Source of the DNA: an uncultured Pelagibacteraceae bacterium
GTDB lineage: Bacteria > Pseudomonadota > Alphaproteobacteria > Pelagibacterales > Pelagibacteraceae
DNA: 64,000 nucleotides
Direction: 5' to 3'
Assembly (NCBI GenBank): GCA_902597055.1
Contig: CACJWG010000004.1
Span: 1-64,000 of the forward strand
The position numbers were made by a program, and so were the translations under genes. Below are positions 31,960 to 40,766 of this stretch, in pieces; the first letter of the stretch is position 1; each line of letters begins with the position of its first letter. The notes beneath the pieces were generated by a model. The model saw only the letters and a program-made list of their open reading frames with translations, did not search any database and was not told the DNA's origin.

Positions 31960-32548
31960 TGTTTTTTTTAATTTCTTTAATGTATTCAGTTCCTTGCCAT
32001 GGACTATTATAATCAAAATTTCTATAGTCCTGTTCTAATTTTACTGGTTCATAAATTACCTTTTTTTTCTCTTCGCTATATCTAACCTCTTTATGCCCAG
32101 TAATTGGAAAATCTTTTCTTAATGGATATCCTTCAAATTCATAGTCTGTCAAAATTCTTCTTAGGTCTGGATGATCTTGAAAATCAATACCATACATGTC
32201 AAAAACTTCTCGTTCCATCCAATTTGCTGATGGAAAAATACCTGTGATTGAAAAAACTTTTTCATTTTCGTTTAACGGAAAATCAACAATTATTCTTTTG
32301 TTAAACTCATGGCTAAGCAACAAATAAATCATTCTAAATCTATTTTTTTTATTTGGGTAATCTACTGCAGTTATATCTATCAACTGCTTAAATTTCATAT
32401 CAGGATTTGATTTTAAAAATAAAAGAACTTCTTTTAGATCATCTTTTTCTATAGAAACATTTAATGTTTCGTGTACAATTTTTGATGAACTCACCTTAGT
32501 ATTAAGTTCTGAATTTATTTTTTTTTCTAAATCTATATTATTTAACAT
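31952..32548 (-). CDS. nuoC: NADH-quinone oxidoreductase subunit C
   Basis: 30-kDa-type subunit of the complex I hydrophilic arm. The 198-residue protein carries the signature around [22 protein letters not shown] and GYPLRKDFP. It is separate from nuoD, as in other alphaproteobacteria (they are fused in E. coli). It begins on the last base of nuoB. Confidence 0.97.
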   Translation of the reverse strand: MLNNIDLEKKINSELNTKVSSSKIVHETLNVSIEKDDLKEVLLFLKSNPDMKFKQLIDITAVDYPNKKNRFRMIYLLLSHEFNKRIIVDFPLNENEKVFSITGIFPSANWMEREVFDMYGIDFQDHPDLRRILTDYEFEGYPLRKDFPITGHKEVRYSEEKKKVIYEPVKLEQDYRNFDYNSPWQGTEYIKEIKKNNE

Positions 32549-33069
32549 TATCTGCTTATTGAACCTTGGTCTCTTATCTTTTTTTGTAATTGCATGATCC
32601 CGTATAATAAAGCCTCAGCTGAGGGAGGGCATCCTGGTACATAAACATCAACTGGAACAACTCTATCGCATCCTCTAACAACAGAATATGAATAATGATA
32701 GTAGCCACCACCATTTGCACAACTTCCCATTGATATCACATATCTTGGTTCAGGCATTTGATCATAAACTTTTCTTAACGCTGGAGCCATTTTATTAGTT
32801 AAAGTTCCAGCAACAATCATTACATCTGATTGTCTTGGTGAAGCTCTTGGAGCAGCTCCAAATCTCTCAAGGTCATATCTTGGCATAGATGTTTGCATCA
32901 TTTCTACTGCACAACAGGCTAGTCCAAATGTCATCCAGTGCAACGAACCTGTTCTAGCCCAGTTTACCAAATTATCTAAAGAAGTTGTTATAAAACCTTT
33001 ATCCGCAAAATCTTTTGCAAGTTGTTTAAATTCTTTTGGAATTTGATCTTCTTTTTCTTTTAAGTTCAT
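32548..33069 (-). CDS. nuoB: NADH-quinone oxidoreductase subunit B
   Basis: Carries the terminal 4Fe-4S cluster N2 that reduces quinone. The ligands are in [24 protein letters not shown] and [15 protein letters not shown] use the start at 33069 (MNLKEKEDQ), which gives an ATGA overlap with the stop of nuoA and a 173-residue protein. An ATG 9 codons upstream at 33096 is possible but lies inside nuoA. Confidence 0.97.
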   Translation of the reverse strand: MNLKEKEDQIPKEFKQLAKDFADKGFITTSLDNLVNWARTGSLHWMTFGLACCAVEMMQTSMPRYDLERFGAAPRASPRQSDVMIVAGTLTNKMAPALRKVYDQMPEPRYVISMGSCANGGGYYHYSYSVVRGCDRVVPVDVYVPGCPPSAEALLYGIMQLQKKIRDQGSISR

Positions 33070-33440
33070 TCCCAGTCCAAAGCCCCTTTCTTCCACTCAT
33101 AAATAAATCCTACAGTTAAAATAAACAAAAATATCATCATTGATACAAAGCCAAATATTCCAATTTTGCCTAAAGAAATTGCCCATGGAAAAAGGAAAGC
33201 TATTTCTAAATCAAATATTATAAATAGTATTGCCACTAAATAAAATCTAACATCAAACTCCATTCTTGAGTCATTAAAAGGTTCAAAGCCACACTCGTAA
33301 GCAGATAGCTTTTCAGGATCAGGGTTTTTAGGCGCAAACATAAAATTTAAAAAAATAAACCCGATGCTTAGAAGGAGCGCAACTCCAAAAAATATAATGA
33401 TTGTTAGATAATTATTTAAAAAATCTCCGTACATATACAT
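33066..33440 (-). CDS. nuoA: NADH-quinone oxidoreductase subunit A
   Basis: First gene of the complex I operon, a three-helix membrane subunit. The 124-residue protein shows [32 protein letters not shown] (the conserved loop and helix 2, residues about 48-80). Two ATGs at the N-terminus (33440 and 33434) are equally possible. It follows tRNA-Asp after about 100 bases, which probably hold the nuo promoter, although I see no strong consensus boxes there. Confidence 0.96.
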   Translation of the reverse strand: MYMYGDFLNNYLTIIIFFGVALLLSIGFIFLNFMFAPKNPDPEKLSAYECGFEPFNDSRMEFDVRFYLVAILFIIFDLEIAFLFPWAISLGKIGIFGFVSMMIFLFILTVGFIYEWKKGALDWE

Positions 33441-33520
33441 TTATATATAATCTTTTTGATTAATTGAAAGTGCAGTTAAGTCACGTTATTGGGGGCTAAT
33501 TTATTGGATGATTTGTGTTA

Positions 33521-33537
33521 TTGATAATTATTATCAA
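33521..33537. repeat. 17-base palindrome between tRNA-Asp and nuoA
   Basis: TTGATAAT-T-ATTATCAA is a perfect 8-bp inverted repeat lying 4 bases past the tRNA-Asp 3' end and about 80 bases upstream of the nuoA start. It has no T-run on the side expected for termination of the tRNA transcript. It could be an operator, a weak processing hairpin, or chance in AT-rich sequence. Confidence 0.4.
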
Positions 33538-33541
33538 AAAA

Positions 33542-33618
33542 TGGCGGGAGTGACGGGACTCGAACCCGCGACCTATCGCGTGACAGGCGATCGCTCTAAC
33601 CAACTGAGCTACACCCCC
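33542..33618 (-). tRNA. tRNA-Asp (GTC)
   Basis: Cloverleaf read on the minus strand: acceptor GGGGGTG pairs with CACTCCC (one G-T), D-arm AGCTCAGTTGGTTAGAGC, anticodon loop CTGTCAC with anticodon GTC, T-arm GCGGGTTCGAGTCCCGT with T-loop TTCGAGT, discriminator G and encoded CCA. It is 77 nt long. It follows tRNA-Val by 10 bases and precedes nuoA, a frequent alphaproteobacterial order. Confidence 0.97.
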
Positions 33619-33628
33619 ATATATTTTT

Positions 33629-33704
33629 TGGTGGGCGGTAAAGGACTCGAACCTTTGACCCCCTCGGTGTAAACGAGATGCTCTACCAACTGAGCTAACC
33701 GCCC
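33629..33704 (-). tRNA. tRNA-Val (TAC)
   Basis: Cloverleaf read on the minus strand: acceptor GGGCGGT pairs perfectly with ACCGCCC, D-arm AGCTCAGTTGGTAGAGC, anticodon stem CTCGT/ACGAG-like around loop TTTACAC with anticodon TAC, T-loop TTCGAGT, and encoded CCA. It is 76 nt long and probably co-transcribed with tRNA-Asp. Confidence 0.97.
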
Positions 33705-33718
33705 TCCAAAGTGAATTA

Positions 33719-33747
33719 CTAATACATCAGTGAGAAGATAATGTAAA
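33719..33747 (-). promoter_or_regulatory. Promoter candidate for tRNA-Val/tRNA-Asp
   Basis: Read on the minus strand, TTTACA (33742-33747) is separated by exactly 17 bases from TATTAG (33719-33724), with the tRNA-Val 5' end 15 bases further on. This fits a sigma-70-type promoter firing the tRNA pair in the short gap after lon. Confidence 0.5.
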
Positions 33748-33754
33748 TTGCTAA

Positions 33755-36145
33755 TTATTGAATACTTGCTTGTGTTTTTTCAGATTTTTTGTTTTCTGAA
33801 ATTTTATCTACCTCAACCCAGTCGGTTGGTTTTAGTTCCTTGGTAAGTGCAATTTTTAAAACTTCATCAGCTGTACTTACAGGAGTAATTTTTATATCAT
33901 CAATTACTTTTTTTGGGATATCAACTAAATTTTTCTCATTATCTTTTGGAATTAGCACTTGTTTAATTCCCGCTCGGTGTGCTGCTAAAAGCTTCTCTTT
34001 TAATCCACCAATTGCTAAAACCTGACCTGTAATTGTAACTTCACCAGTCATTGCAATTTCTCTTTTAACAGGAATTTTAGTAATCGATGAAACTATTGAT
34101 GTTACCATCGCAATTCCAGCGGATGGACCATCTTTAGGCGTAGCTCCTTCTGGGACATGAATATGAAAATCTTTTTTCTCAAATGTTGGGGGAATAATTC
34201 CAAACTCTAAACATTTAGATCTTACAAAGGATTTTGCTGCTTTAACTGACTCTTGCATTACATCGCCTAATTTTCCTGTAATTTGCATTCTACCTTTTCC
34301 AGGCATATTCACAGTTTCAATTTTTAAAATTTCACCACCAAATTCTGTCCAAGCTAAGCCTGTAACAATTCCAATTTTGTTTTGCTCTTCTAGCTCACCA
34401 AATTTAAATTTTTTAACACCAAGAAAATCACCTAAATTTTTGTCGTTTACAGTTACATCTTTGCTTTCATTGTTAACAACTTTTTTTACAACCTTTCGTG
34501 TAATTTTAGAAATTTCTCTCTCAAGATTTCTAACCCCTGATTCTCTTGTATAATATCTAATGATATCTTTTATAGTGCCGTCAGACAAATTCATTTCGCC
34601 ATCTTTAACACCATTATCTTTAATTTGTTTTGGTAACAAGTATTTATTAGCAATATTAATTTTTTCATCTTCAGTGTAACCAGGTATTCTTATTACTTCC
34701 ATTCTATCTAATAGTGGAGGCAGAATATTTAATGTATTTGCAGTTGTTACAAATAAAACATCAGATAAATCATAATCCACTTCTAAATAGTGATCGTTAA
34801 AAGTAGTATTTTGTTCTGGATCAAGAGCTTCCAATAAAGCCGAAGATGGATCACCTCTATAATCATTTCCAACTTTGTCAATTTCATCAAGTAAGAACAA
34901 AGGATTTTTTGTTCCAGCTTTTTTCATCATTTGAATAATTTTTCCAGGTAAAGAACCAATATAAGTTCTTCGGTGACCACGGACTTCTGCTTCATCCCGA
35001 ACACCTCCTAAAGACATTCTCACAAATTGTCTGTTAGTTGCTTTTGCTATTGATTTACCTAAAGATGTTTTTCCAACTCCAGGAGGGCCAACCAAACATA
35101 AAATTGGACCTTTCAATTTATTCATCCTTTTTTGAACCGCTAAAAATTCAATTATCCTCTCTTTTACTTTTTCTAGTCCGAAATGATCCTCATCCAAAAC
35201 TTTTTGAGCTTTGTTCAAATCTATCTCAATTTTATCTTTTTTAAACCAAGGTAAATCTATCATCCAGTCTAAATAGTTTCTTACAACTGTGGCCTCAGCA
35301 GACATAGGACTCATATTTTTCAGTTTTTTTAATTCAGACAAACATTTTTTCTCGACGTCTTTAGGCATTTTAGCTTTAAGAATTGCTTTATTTAAATTTG
35401 ATGTCTCATCTTTCCCATCTTCGATTTCACCTAACTCTTTTTGAATAGCTTTTAATTGCTCATTCAAGTAGTACTCTCTCTGAGTTTTTTCCATTTGAGT
35501 CTTAACCCGACCTCTAATTCTTTTTTCGACACCAATGATACTTGTTTCATTTTCCATTATCTTTATTATAAGATTTAATCTCTTCTTGACATCCTGGGTT
35601 TCAAAAATTTGTTGTTTTTCTGAAATTGATGTATTTAAGTGAGATGAAATATTATCTGCAATCTTTGATGGATCTTTAAGTGCTTTGATATTGTTAATTG
35701 TTTCACTTGAAATTTTTTTGTTAATTGAAGTTAACTTTTCAAGTTTTTTAACTGCAGATATAGCTAATGCCATTAAATCCTCATCTTTGTTAATTTGATC
35801 ACTTACTTTTTCAAATGAGCAAGTTATAAAATCTTTGTTATCACTATAGTCAGTTATTTTTACTCGATTAATTCCTTCGACAAGAACCTTAACAGTACCA
35901 TCTGGTAACTTTAAAAGTTGAAGAATATTACTTTCACATCCATAAGTAAAAACATCATTTTTAGTTGGGTCGTCAACTTCTGAGTTTTTTTGAGTTACTA
36001 AAATAATTTTTTTTTCCTTTTTCATTACCTCATTAAGTGCATTAATTGACTTATCTCTCCCAACAAATAATGGAATTACCATATTTGGGAAAACAACTAT
36101 GTCTCTTAAGGGTAATAAAGGTAAACTAAATTTCATTTCCATCAT
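33755..36145 (-). CDS. lon: ATP-dependent protease Lon
   Basis: Cytoplasmic AAA+ serine-lysine protease for damaged and short-lived regulatory proteins. The N-terminal substrate domain starts at LPLLPLRDIVVFPNMVIPLF. Walker A is GPPGVGKTSLGKS, and the C-terminal protease domain carries the catalytic serine in KDGPSAGIAM with the lysine downstream in GGLKEKLLAAHR. The 796-residue length is typical. The start is one of several close in-frame ATGs. It follows clpX on the same strand. Confidence 0.98.
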   Translation of the reverse strand: MMEMKFSLPLLPLRDIVVFPNMVIPLFVGRDKSINALNEVMKKEKKIILVTQKNSEVDDPTKNDVFTYGCESNILQLLKLPDGTVKVLVEGINRVKITDYSDNKDFITCSFEKVSDQINKDEDLMALAISAVKKLEKLTSINKKISSETINNIKALKDPSKIADNISSHLNTSISEKQQIFETQDVKKRLNLIIKIMENETSIIGVEKRIRGRVKTQMEKTQREYYLNEQLKAIQKELGEIEDGKDETSNLNKAILKAKMPKDVEKKCLSELKKLKNMSPMSAEATVVRNYLDWMIDLPWFKKDKIEIDLNKAQKVLDEDHFGLEKVKERIIEFLAVQKRMNKLKGPILCLVGPPGVGKTSLGKSIAKATNRQFVRMSLGGVRDEAEVRGHRRTYIGSLPGKIIQMMKKAGTKNPLFLLDEIDKVGNDYRGDPSSALLEALDPEQNTTFNDHYLEVDYDLSDVLFVTTANTLNILPPLLDRMEVIRIPGYTEDEKINIANKYLLPKQIKDNGVKDGEMNLSDGTIKDIIRYYTRESGVRNLEREISKITRKVVKKVVNNESKDVTVNDKNLGDFLGVKKFKFGELEEQNKIGIVTGLAWTEFGGEILKIETVNMPGKGRMQITGKLGDVMQESVKAAKSFVRSKCLEFGIIPPTFEKKDFHIHVPEGATPKDGPSAGIAMVTSIVSSITKIPVKREIAMTGEVTITGQVLAIGGLKEKLLAAHRAGIKQVLIPKDNEKNLVDIPKKVIDDIKITPVSTADEVLKIALTKELKPTDWVEVDKISENKKSEKTQASIQ

Positions 36146-36203
36146 ATAAATATGGATATTAAATTAAAATTTGCAATACTTATTTATCGTTTGTTAACTG
36201 TAT

Positions 36204-37478
36204 TTATGCAGCAGAGGTTTTGGATTTATCTTTATCTTTATCTTTTTGAGCATTTTTGGAGTGGACAATAATTGGTTGGCTTTGCCCTTTGGCCGCACCT
36301 GAGTCGACAATAACTTCATTGACATTTTCCATACTTGGTAAATCAAACATTGTTTTTAAAAGAACACTCTCTAAAATTGATCTTAATCCTCTTGCCCCAG
36401 TTTTTTTGCTAATTGCTTTTTGAGCAATTTCTTTTATTGCATTATCTTTGAACACAAGTTTAGCTCCCTCTAACTTAAAAAGTTCCTGATACTGTTTAAT
36501 CAGAGAGTTCTTTGGTTCTTGTAAAATTTTGATCAAAGATTTTTCATCTAGGTCCTCTAAAGTAGCTATTATTGGAAGTCTTCCTATAAACTCTGGTATC
36601 AATCCATATTTTAATAGGTCCTCAGGTTCCAAACTTTTCATCCATTCACCTGTCTTCTTATCTTCTGTATTTTTAACCTCTGCTCCAAATCCTATTGATG
36701 ATCCTTTGTCTCTTTGAGAAATTATTTTATCAAGGCCAGCAAAAGCTCCTCCACAAATAAATAAAATATTTGTTGTATCCACTTGTAAAAATTCTTGTTG
36801 GGGGTGTTTTCTTCCTCCCTGAGGTGGTACACTTGCAATTGTGCCTTCCATTATTTTTAAAAGGGCTTGTTGAACACCTTCTCCAGAAACATCTCTTGTA
36901 ATAGAAGGGTTTTCTGATTTTCTACTTATTTTGTCTACTTCATCTATGTAAACTATTCCTCGTTGAGCTTTTTCAACATTGTAATCAGCGGCTTGTAAAA
37001 GTTTTAAAATTATATTTTCAACATCCTCTCCTACATATCCAGCTTCTGTTAATGTTGTTGCATCTGCCATTGTAAAAGGAACATCTAATATTCTAGCTAA
37101 TGTTTGTGCTAGTAAGGTTTTTCCACATCCAGTTGGGCCAATTAATAAAATATTTGATTTAGCTAGTTCAACATTTTTACTAGTTTTACTTTCATAATTT
37201 AATCTTTTGTAATGATTGTGAACAGCTACAGATAAAACTTTTTTTGCAAGTTGCTGTCCAATTACATAATCATCTAAGACTGAACAAATTTGTTTTGGAG
37301 AAGGTAACCCATCTTGATGTTTTACAAATGTATCTTTGTTTTCCTCTTTAATTATGTCCATACATAACTCAACACATTCGTCACAAATGAAAACTGTTGG
37401 CCCTGCAATTAATTTTCTTACTTCGTGTTGGCTTTTTCCACAAAAAGAACAATATAAAATGTTTTTACTACCTGACAT
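36204..37478 (-). CDS. clpX: ATP-dependent Clp protease ATP-binding subunit ClpX
   Basis: Unfoldase that feeds substrates to ClpP. The N-terminal zinc domain has four cysteines (CSFCGKS and CDECVELC). Walker A is [13 protein letters not shown], and the Walker B and sensor regions include [11 protein letters not shown]; the RKHPQQEF and pore-loop regions follow. The 424-residue length is standard. A lysine- and aspartate-rich tail ends the protein. It lies 100 bases downstream of clpP. Confidence 0.98.
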   Translation of the reverse strand: MSGSKNILYCSFCGKSQHEVRKLIAGPTVFICDECVELCMDIIKEENKDTFVKHQDGLPSPKQICSVLDDYVIGQQLAKKVLSVAVHNHYKRLNYESKTSKNVELAKSNILLIGPTGCGKTLLAQTLARILDVPFTMADATTLTEAGYVGEDVENIILKLLQAADYNVEKAQRGIVYIDEVDKISRKSENPSITRDVSGEGVQQALLKIMEGTIASVPPQGGRKHPQQEFLQVDTTNILFICGGAFAGLDKIISQRDKGSSIGFGAEVKNTEDKKTGEWMKSLEPEDLLKYGLIPEFIGRLPIIATLEDLDEKSLIKILQEPKNSLIKQYQELFKLEGAKLVFKDNAIKEIAQKAISKKTGARGLRSILESVLLKTMFDLPSMENVNEVIVDSGAAKGQSQPIIVHSKNAQKDKDKDKSKTSAA

Positions 37479-37578
37479 ATTTTTTTAAATTATAAAACGA
37501 ATCACTAAATCTACTTTATTATAAAATGTGTTTCTGAGGCAAGCGTAGTGTTTAGATTGAGCTATATCTTGTGGAATA

Positions 37579-38190
37579 CTAAGATCTTTTTTCTACAACT
37601 TGATCTATCAAACCAAATTCTTTAGCGTTTTCAGAAGTCATAAAATTATCTCTTTCAAGAGCAATCTTAATTTCATCCTCACTTTTTCCAGTGTGTTTAG
37701 AGTAAATTTGGTTCAATCTTTTTTTAAGAGAAAGAACTTCATTTGCATGTATCTCTATGTCTGTTGCCTGACCTTGAAAACCTGCAGATGGTTGATGGAC
37801 CATTATTCTTGAATTAGGAAGAGAAAATCTTTTTCCTTTTTCCCCTGCAGCCAAAAGAAAAGATCCCATTGATGCAGCTTGGCCAATACATAATGTTGAA
37901 ACATCAGGTTTAATATATTGCATGGTATCGTAAATCCCTAAACCAGCCGTCACTAAACCACCAGGACTGTTTATGTATAAAGAAATTTCTTTTTTAGGAT
38001 TTTCAGACTCTAAAAACAAAAGTTGTGCAGTTACTAATGACGCAACATTATCATTAATTGGACCAACTAAAAAAACAATTCTCTCTTTTAACAATCTTGA
38101 GTAAATATCATAAGCTCTTTCACCTCTACTTGATTGCTCAACAACCATTGGTATTAAGGTATTCATTTGTTCTAAGATTTTTTCACTCAT
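37579..38190 (-). CDS. clpP: ATP-dependent Clp protease proteolytic subunit ClpP
   Basis: Barrel-forming serine protease partner of ClpX. The catalytic triad can be placed at Ser107 (GQAASMGS), His132 ([10 protein letters not shown]) and Asp181 (ERDNFMTS). The 203-residue length is usual. It lies 32 bases downstream of tig in the conserved tig-clpP-clpX-lon order. Confidence 0.98.
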   Translation of the reverse strand: MSEKILEQMNTLIPMVVEQSSRGERAYDIYSRLLKERIVFLVGPINDNVASLVTAQLLFLESENPKKEISLYINSPGGLVTAGLGIYDTMQYIKPDVSTLCIGQAASMGSFLLAAGEKGKRFSLPNSRIMVHQPSAGFQGQATDIEIHANEVLSLKKRLNQIYSKHTGKSEDEIKIALERDNFMTSENAKEFGLIDQVVEKRS

Positions 38191-38222
38191 AATATCGAAT
38201 CACTCACTTATACAACTTACGA

Positions 38223-39629
38223 TTACTTTTTACTAACTTTTTTTGCTTTTTTTTTGATTGGGGCTTTTTTGGGTTTCTTTTCAGATGTCTTTGGCTTCTT
38301 TTCTGTGACATCAGTAGTTGATTGAGCTTTTAGATTTTTTTCGTTTTCCTCTTTTAAAATTTTTTCTGCTTCCGATTTATCGATTTCTTTAACTGTTTTT
38401 TTAGCTTTTGATTTTATAAATTCTATTATCTTTTGTTCATAAATGTTTCCTCTTAATGAGGCTGCTGCTTCAGGATTTTTTTGATAATAATCCATTACAA
38501 GTTTCTCTTGTCCGGGCATCATCCCTATTTGTTTTTGAATTTCGGATTGAATTTCTAAATTTTCAACTTTAATATTATTTTCTTCACCAATTTGATTAAG
38601 AATTAAACCGAGTTTGATTCTTTTTTTTGCATTTTTTAAATTATTATTTTTATTTTTTTCTATCGCTTCTTTATCAAGACCTTGATTAAGAATGTTTAAT
38701 TCTTGTTCAATTAAAGTATTTGGAATATCATCAGTCTTGAAATTTTCAATCTCTTCTAAAATTTGATTTTTTGAAATTTGATCAAGAGAGTTTTTATATT
38801 GATCATTTAATTGTTTTGAGACTAAATTCTTTAAATCAGTTAAATCTTTAGCCCCAAGTTTTTTTGCAAATTCATCATCGATAGGTAATTGTTTATGTTT
38901 TTTTACTGAAATAATTTTACACATAAACATCGCTTTTTTTCCAACTAATTCTTTTTCTGGAAAGATTTCTGGCAAAACTGCTTCTACTTTTATTTCTTCA
39001 TCTTTTTTTGCTTTTAATAATTGTTTATCAAAACCTTTTATGAATAAATCTTTACCTAACTCTAATTGTGTATTTTTGCCCTCACTACCTTTAAATTCTT
39101 TTCCATCTACTGTTGCTTTATAATCAAATGTAACTAGATCACCTTCGTTAGCAACTTTCGCTGCATCAACTTCAACAAAATTTTTTTGATTTGAGGCAAT
39201 TTCTTTAATTCTTTTGTCTGTCTCCTCTTTGGATAAGTTTACTTTATATTCTCTGTACCTAATGCTATCTAAGGAGTTAATCTTAGCTTTGGGCATTTCT
39301 GTTACGCTAATTACATATTCAAGATCCTTCCCTTCTCCAAATTGTTTCAAATCAATTTTAGGTTGGAGCGCAGGTTTTATTTTCTTTTCATCTAAAGCTT
39401 TAGTAGTAGTTTCTTTTAAAATTTTATCTATCACTTCGCCATAAATTGCTTTGCCAAATTGTCTTTTTATTAAATCTCTTGGAACTTTTCCTGGTCTGAA
39501 ACCTTTGAGAACTACATCATTTTTTAATTGGTCATACTTAACATCAAGTTCTTTGTTGATTGTTTTTTTATCAACAAAAACTTTTAAATTTTTTTCAAGA
39601 CCTTTTTTCGTTTCTACTGTTACTTTCAT
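38223..39629 (-). CDS. tig: Trigger factor
   Basis: Ribosome-bound chaperone and peptidyl-prolyl isomerase. The N-terminal ribosome-binding signature is GFRPGKVPRDLIKRQFG, followed by an FKBP-type domain (about residues 155-240, GDLVTFDYKATVDG) and a helical C-terminal substrate domain. The 468-residue protein ends in a strongly lysine-rich tail (KKPKKAPIKKKAKKVSKK) that is longer and more basic than in E. coli. tRNA-Leu lies only 7 bases upstream. Confidence 0.97.
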   Translation of the reverse strand: MKVTVETKKGLEKNLKVFVDKKTINKELDVKYDQLKNDVVLKGFRPGKVPRDLIKRQFGKAIYGEVIDKILKETTTKALDEKKIKPALQPKIDLKQFGEGKDLEYVISVTEMPKAKINSLDSIRYREYKVNLSKEETDKRIKEIASNQKNFVEVDAAKVANEGDLVTFDYKATVDGKEFKGSEGKNTQLELGKDLFIKGFDKQLLKAKKDEEIKVEAVLPEIFPEKELVGKKAMFMCKIISVKKHKQLPIDDEFAKKLGAKDLTDLKNLVSKQLNDQYKNSLDQISKNQILEEIENFKTDDIPNTLIEQELNILNQGLDKEAIEKNKNNNLKNAKKRIKLGLILNQIGEENNIKVENLEIQSEIQKQIGMMPGQEKLVMDYYQKNPEAAASLRGNIYEQKIIEFIKSKAKKTVKEIDKSEAEKILKEENEKNLKAQSTTDVTEKKPKTSEKKPKKAPIKKKAKKVSKK

Positions 39630-39636
39630 AAAAATA

Positions 39637-39721
39637 TGGTAGGCGAGAAAGGACTCGAACCTTCACATGTTGCCATATTGGTTCCTAAGACCAACGCGTC
39701 TACCAATTCCGCCACTCGCCC
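39637..39721 (-). tRNA. tRNA-Leu (TAG)
   Basis: Read on the minus strand, this is a class II tRNA of 85 nt: acceptor GGGCGAG pairs with CTCGCCT (first pair G-T), D-arm TGGCGGAATTGGTAGACGC, anticodon stem TTGGT/ACCAA with loop CTTAGGA and anticodon TAG, a long variable arm (TATGGCAACATG), T-loop TTCGAGT and encoded CCA. It sits directly before tig, so both probably share a transcript. Confidence 0.96.
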
Positions 39722-39733
39722 AATTTTAAATGG

Positions 39734-39762
39734 TTTATATCTTATAGAATGAATTTGTCCAA
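39734..39762 (-). promoter_or_regulatory. Promoter candidate for tRNA-Leu/tig
   Basis: On the minus strand TTGGAC (39757-39762) and TATAAA (39734-39739) are 17 bases apart, and the tRNA 5' end lies 12 bases after the -10 box. This fits a sigma-70 promoter that would drive tRNA-Leu and the tig-clpP-clpX-lon genes. Confidence 0.5.
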
Positions 39763-39782
39763 TTAGAATAATTGTGTAATTA
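39755..39782 (+). promoter_or_regulatory. Possible promoter for the DUF1289 gene
   Basis: On the plus strand TTGTCC (39755-39760) is followed after 16 bases by TAATTA (39777-39782), about 20 bases before the DUF1289 start. Its -35 box overlaps that of the divergent tRNA-Leu promoter, so the two would compete for polymerase. The AT-rich setting makes this tentative. Confidence 0.3.
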
Positions 39783-39804
39783 TGAGAAAAATTAAAAAAA
39801 ATTT

Positions 39805-40050
39805 ATGATTGTTTCACCTTGTATAAGTATTTGTAAAACAGATCCTGTCTCAGGTTATTGCTATGGTTGTGCTAGAAAAAATGAGGAAAAAATTGCCTGG
39901 AAAAACCCAGAGACTACTGATGAATGGAAAAAGAAAAATTTAGAAGAATTAAAAAGTAGAATGTCAGGTTGGCAATTAGATGCATTTTTAAAATCTTATG
40001 ATAATAAGATTAAAGAGGGAGAATCTTTATTTAAAAAGAGTTTAAAATGA
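39805..40050 (+). CDS. DUF1289 domain protein
   Basis: An 81-residue protein with the four-cysteine DUF1289 pattern near its N-terminus: SPCISICKTD, then YCYGCARKNEE. This spacing suggests a bound metal ion, probably zinc or an iron-sulfur centre, but no function is established. The WKNPETTDEWKKK stretch is also typical of the family. Its stop overlaps the next start by ATGA. Confidence 0.85.
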   Translation: MIVSPCISICKTDPVSGYCYGCARKNEEKIAWKNPETTDEWKKKNLEELKSRMSGWQLDAFLKSYDNKIKEGESLFKKSLK

Positions 40051-40217
40051 GTAAATCAACAACAGTTGTTATTATTTATGTACTAGGTCTTGTAGTCGGT
40101 GCATTATTTTTTGATCTATGGGGCGCTGAAACTAGTATTAAAAAAGGTCTTATTGGTATTGGATGGACTGCATTATTTTTAATTTTTCTTTTTCTTGCTG
40201 AAAAAAAAGAAGATTAA
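40047..40217 (+). CDS. Small two-helix membrane protein, 56 residues
   Basis: The ATG overlaps the DUF1289 stop (ATGA), which indicates translational coupling. The product is MSKSTTVVIIYVLGLVVGAL, then a short loop FFDLWGAETSIKKG, then a second hydrophobic helix and the charged end LAEKKED. Two transmembrane segments (about 7-22 and 34-50) with positive residues between them suggest an inner-membrane protein. I do not recognise a family. It overlaps the stop of the convergent histidine phosphatase gene by 4 bases. Confidence 0.65.
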   Translation: MSKSTTVVIIYVLGLVVGALFFDLWGAETSIKKGLIGIGWTALFLIFLFLAEKKED

Positions 40218-40765
40218 TTAATTTCTAATGATCCAAGAAATTTTAAATTATTATCAGTAATTACAATCTCACCAGAGCTTGTTGCTAAATCTAAAATTTC
40301 AGAAATTACAACATAATGAGTAACTAATGCTAAATTTCCAGAGTAATTCCAATTTTTAATAAATTGTTGAAAATCTAAAATTTGTTTGTCTTTGTTTTCT
40401 GAAAATCGTTCATCATAAAAAGAGTTTAGAAAATTTTTTGTCTCATAATTCCCAAAAGCTATTTTAGCTGTATCTTTACATCTACACCACTCACTCGATA
40501 TTACTTTTGTAAAATTTATGTCGTTTTCTTTAAAAAACTTACCAATTTTCAATGCTTGTAATTCACCTTCTTTGCTAAGGTTTCTTTGAGTAGAACAATC
40601 TAAAATTTCAAAATTTGGGGGATCGCCATTTCCTGGAGCAATAGCGTGACGAATGAATATTATGTTGTTCTCTTTTTTCAAGATTTCCACAATATTTTCA
40701 TTAGCAAAGCTTGTCTTATTTAATAAAAATAGAAAAAAGATTAATATTATCTTAAAATATCTCAT
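40214..40765 (-). CDS. Exported histidine phosphatase family protein
   Basis: A phosphoglycerate-mutase-like phosphatase with a cleavable signal peptide (MRYFKIILIFFLFLLNKTSFA), so it probably acts in the periplasm. The phosphohistidine motif is FIRHA (His40) rather than the common RHG. Arg and Lys follow in QRNLSKEGELQA, and a second His lies in VTHY. At 183 residues it is a compact branch of the superfamily. The substrate is unknown. Its start codon lies one base from that of the divergent glycosylase gene. Confidence 0.8.
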   Translation of the reverse strand: MRYFKIILIFFLFLLNKTSFANENIVEILKKENNIIFIRHAIAPGNGDPPNFEILDCSTQRNLSKEGELQALKIGKFFKENDINFTKVISSEWCRCKDTAKIAFGNYETKNFLNSFYDERFSENKDKQILDFQQFIKNWNYSGNLALVTHYVVISEILDLATSSGEIVITDNNLKFLGSLEIN

Positions 40766-40766
40766 T

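Noticed and set aside
31960..32016. Longer start of nuoD
   Set aside because: It adds 19 residues of unconserved sequence inside nuoC; the normal NuoD start is at 31959.
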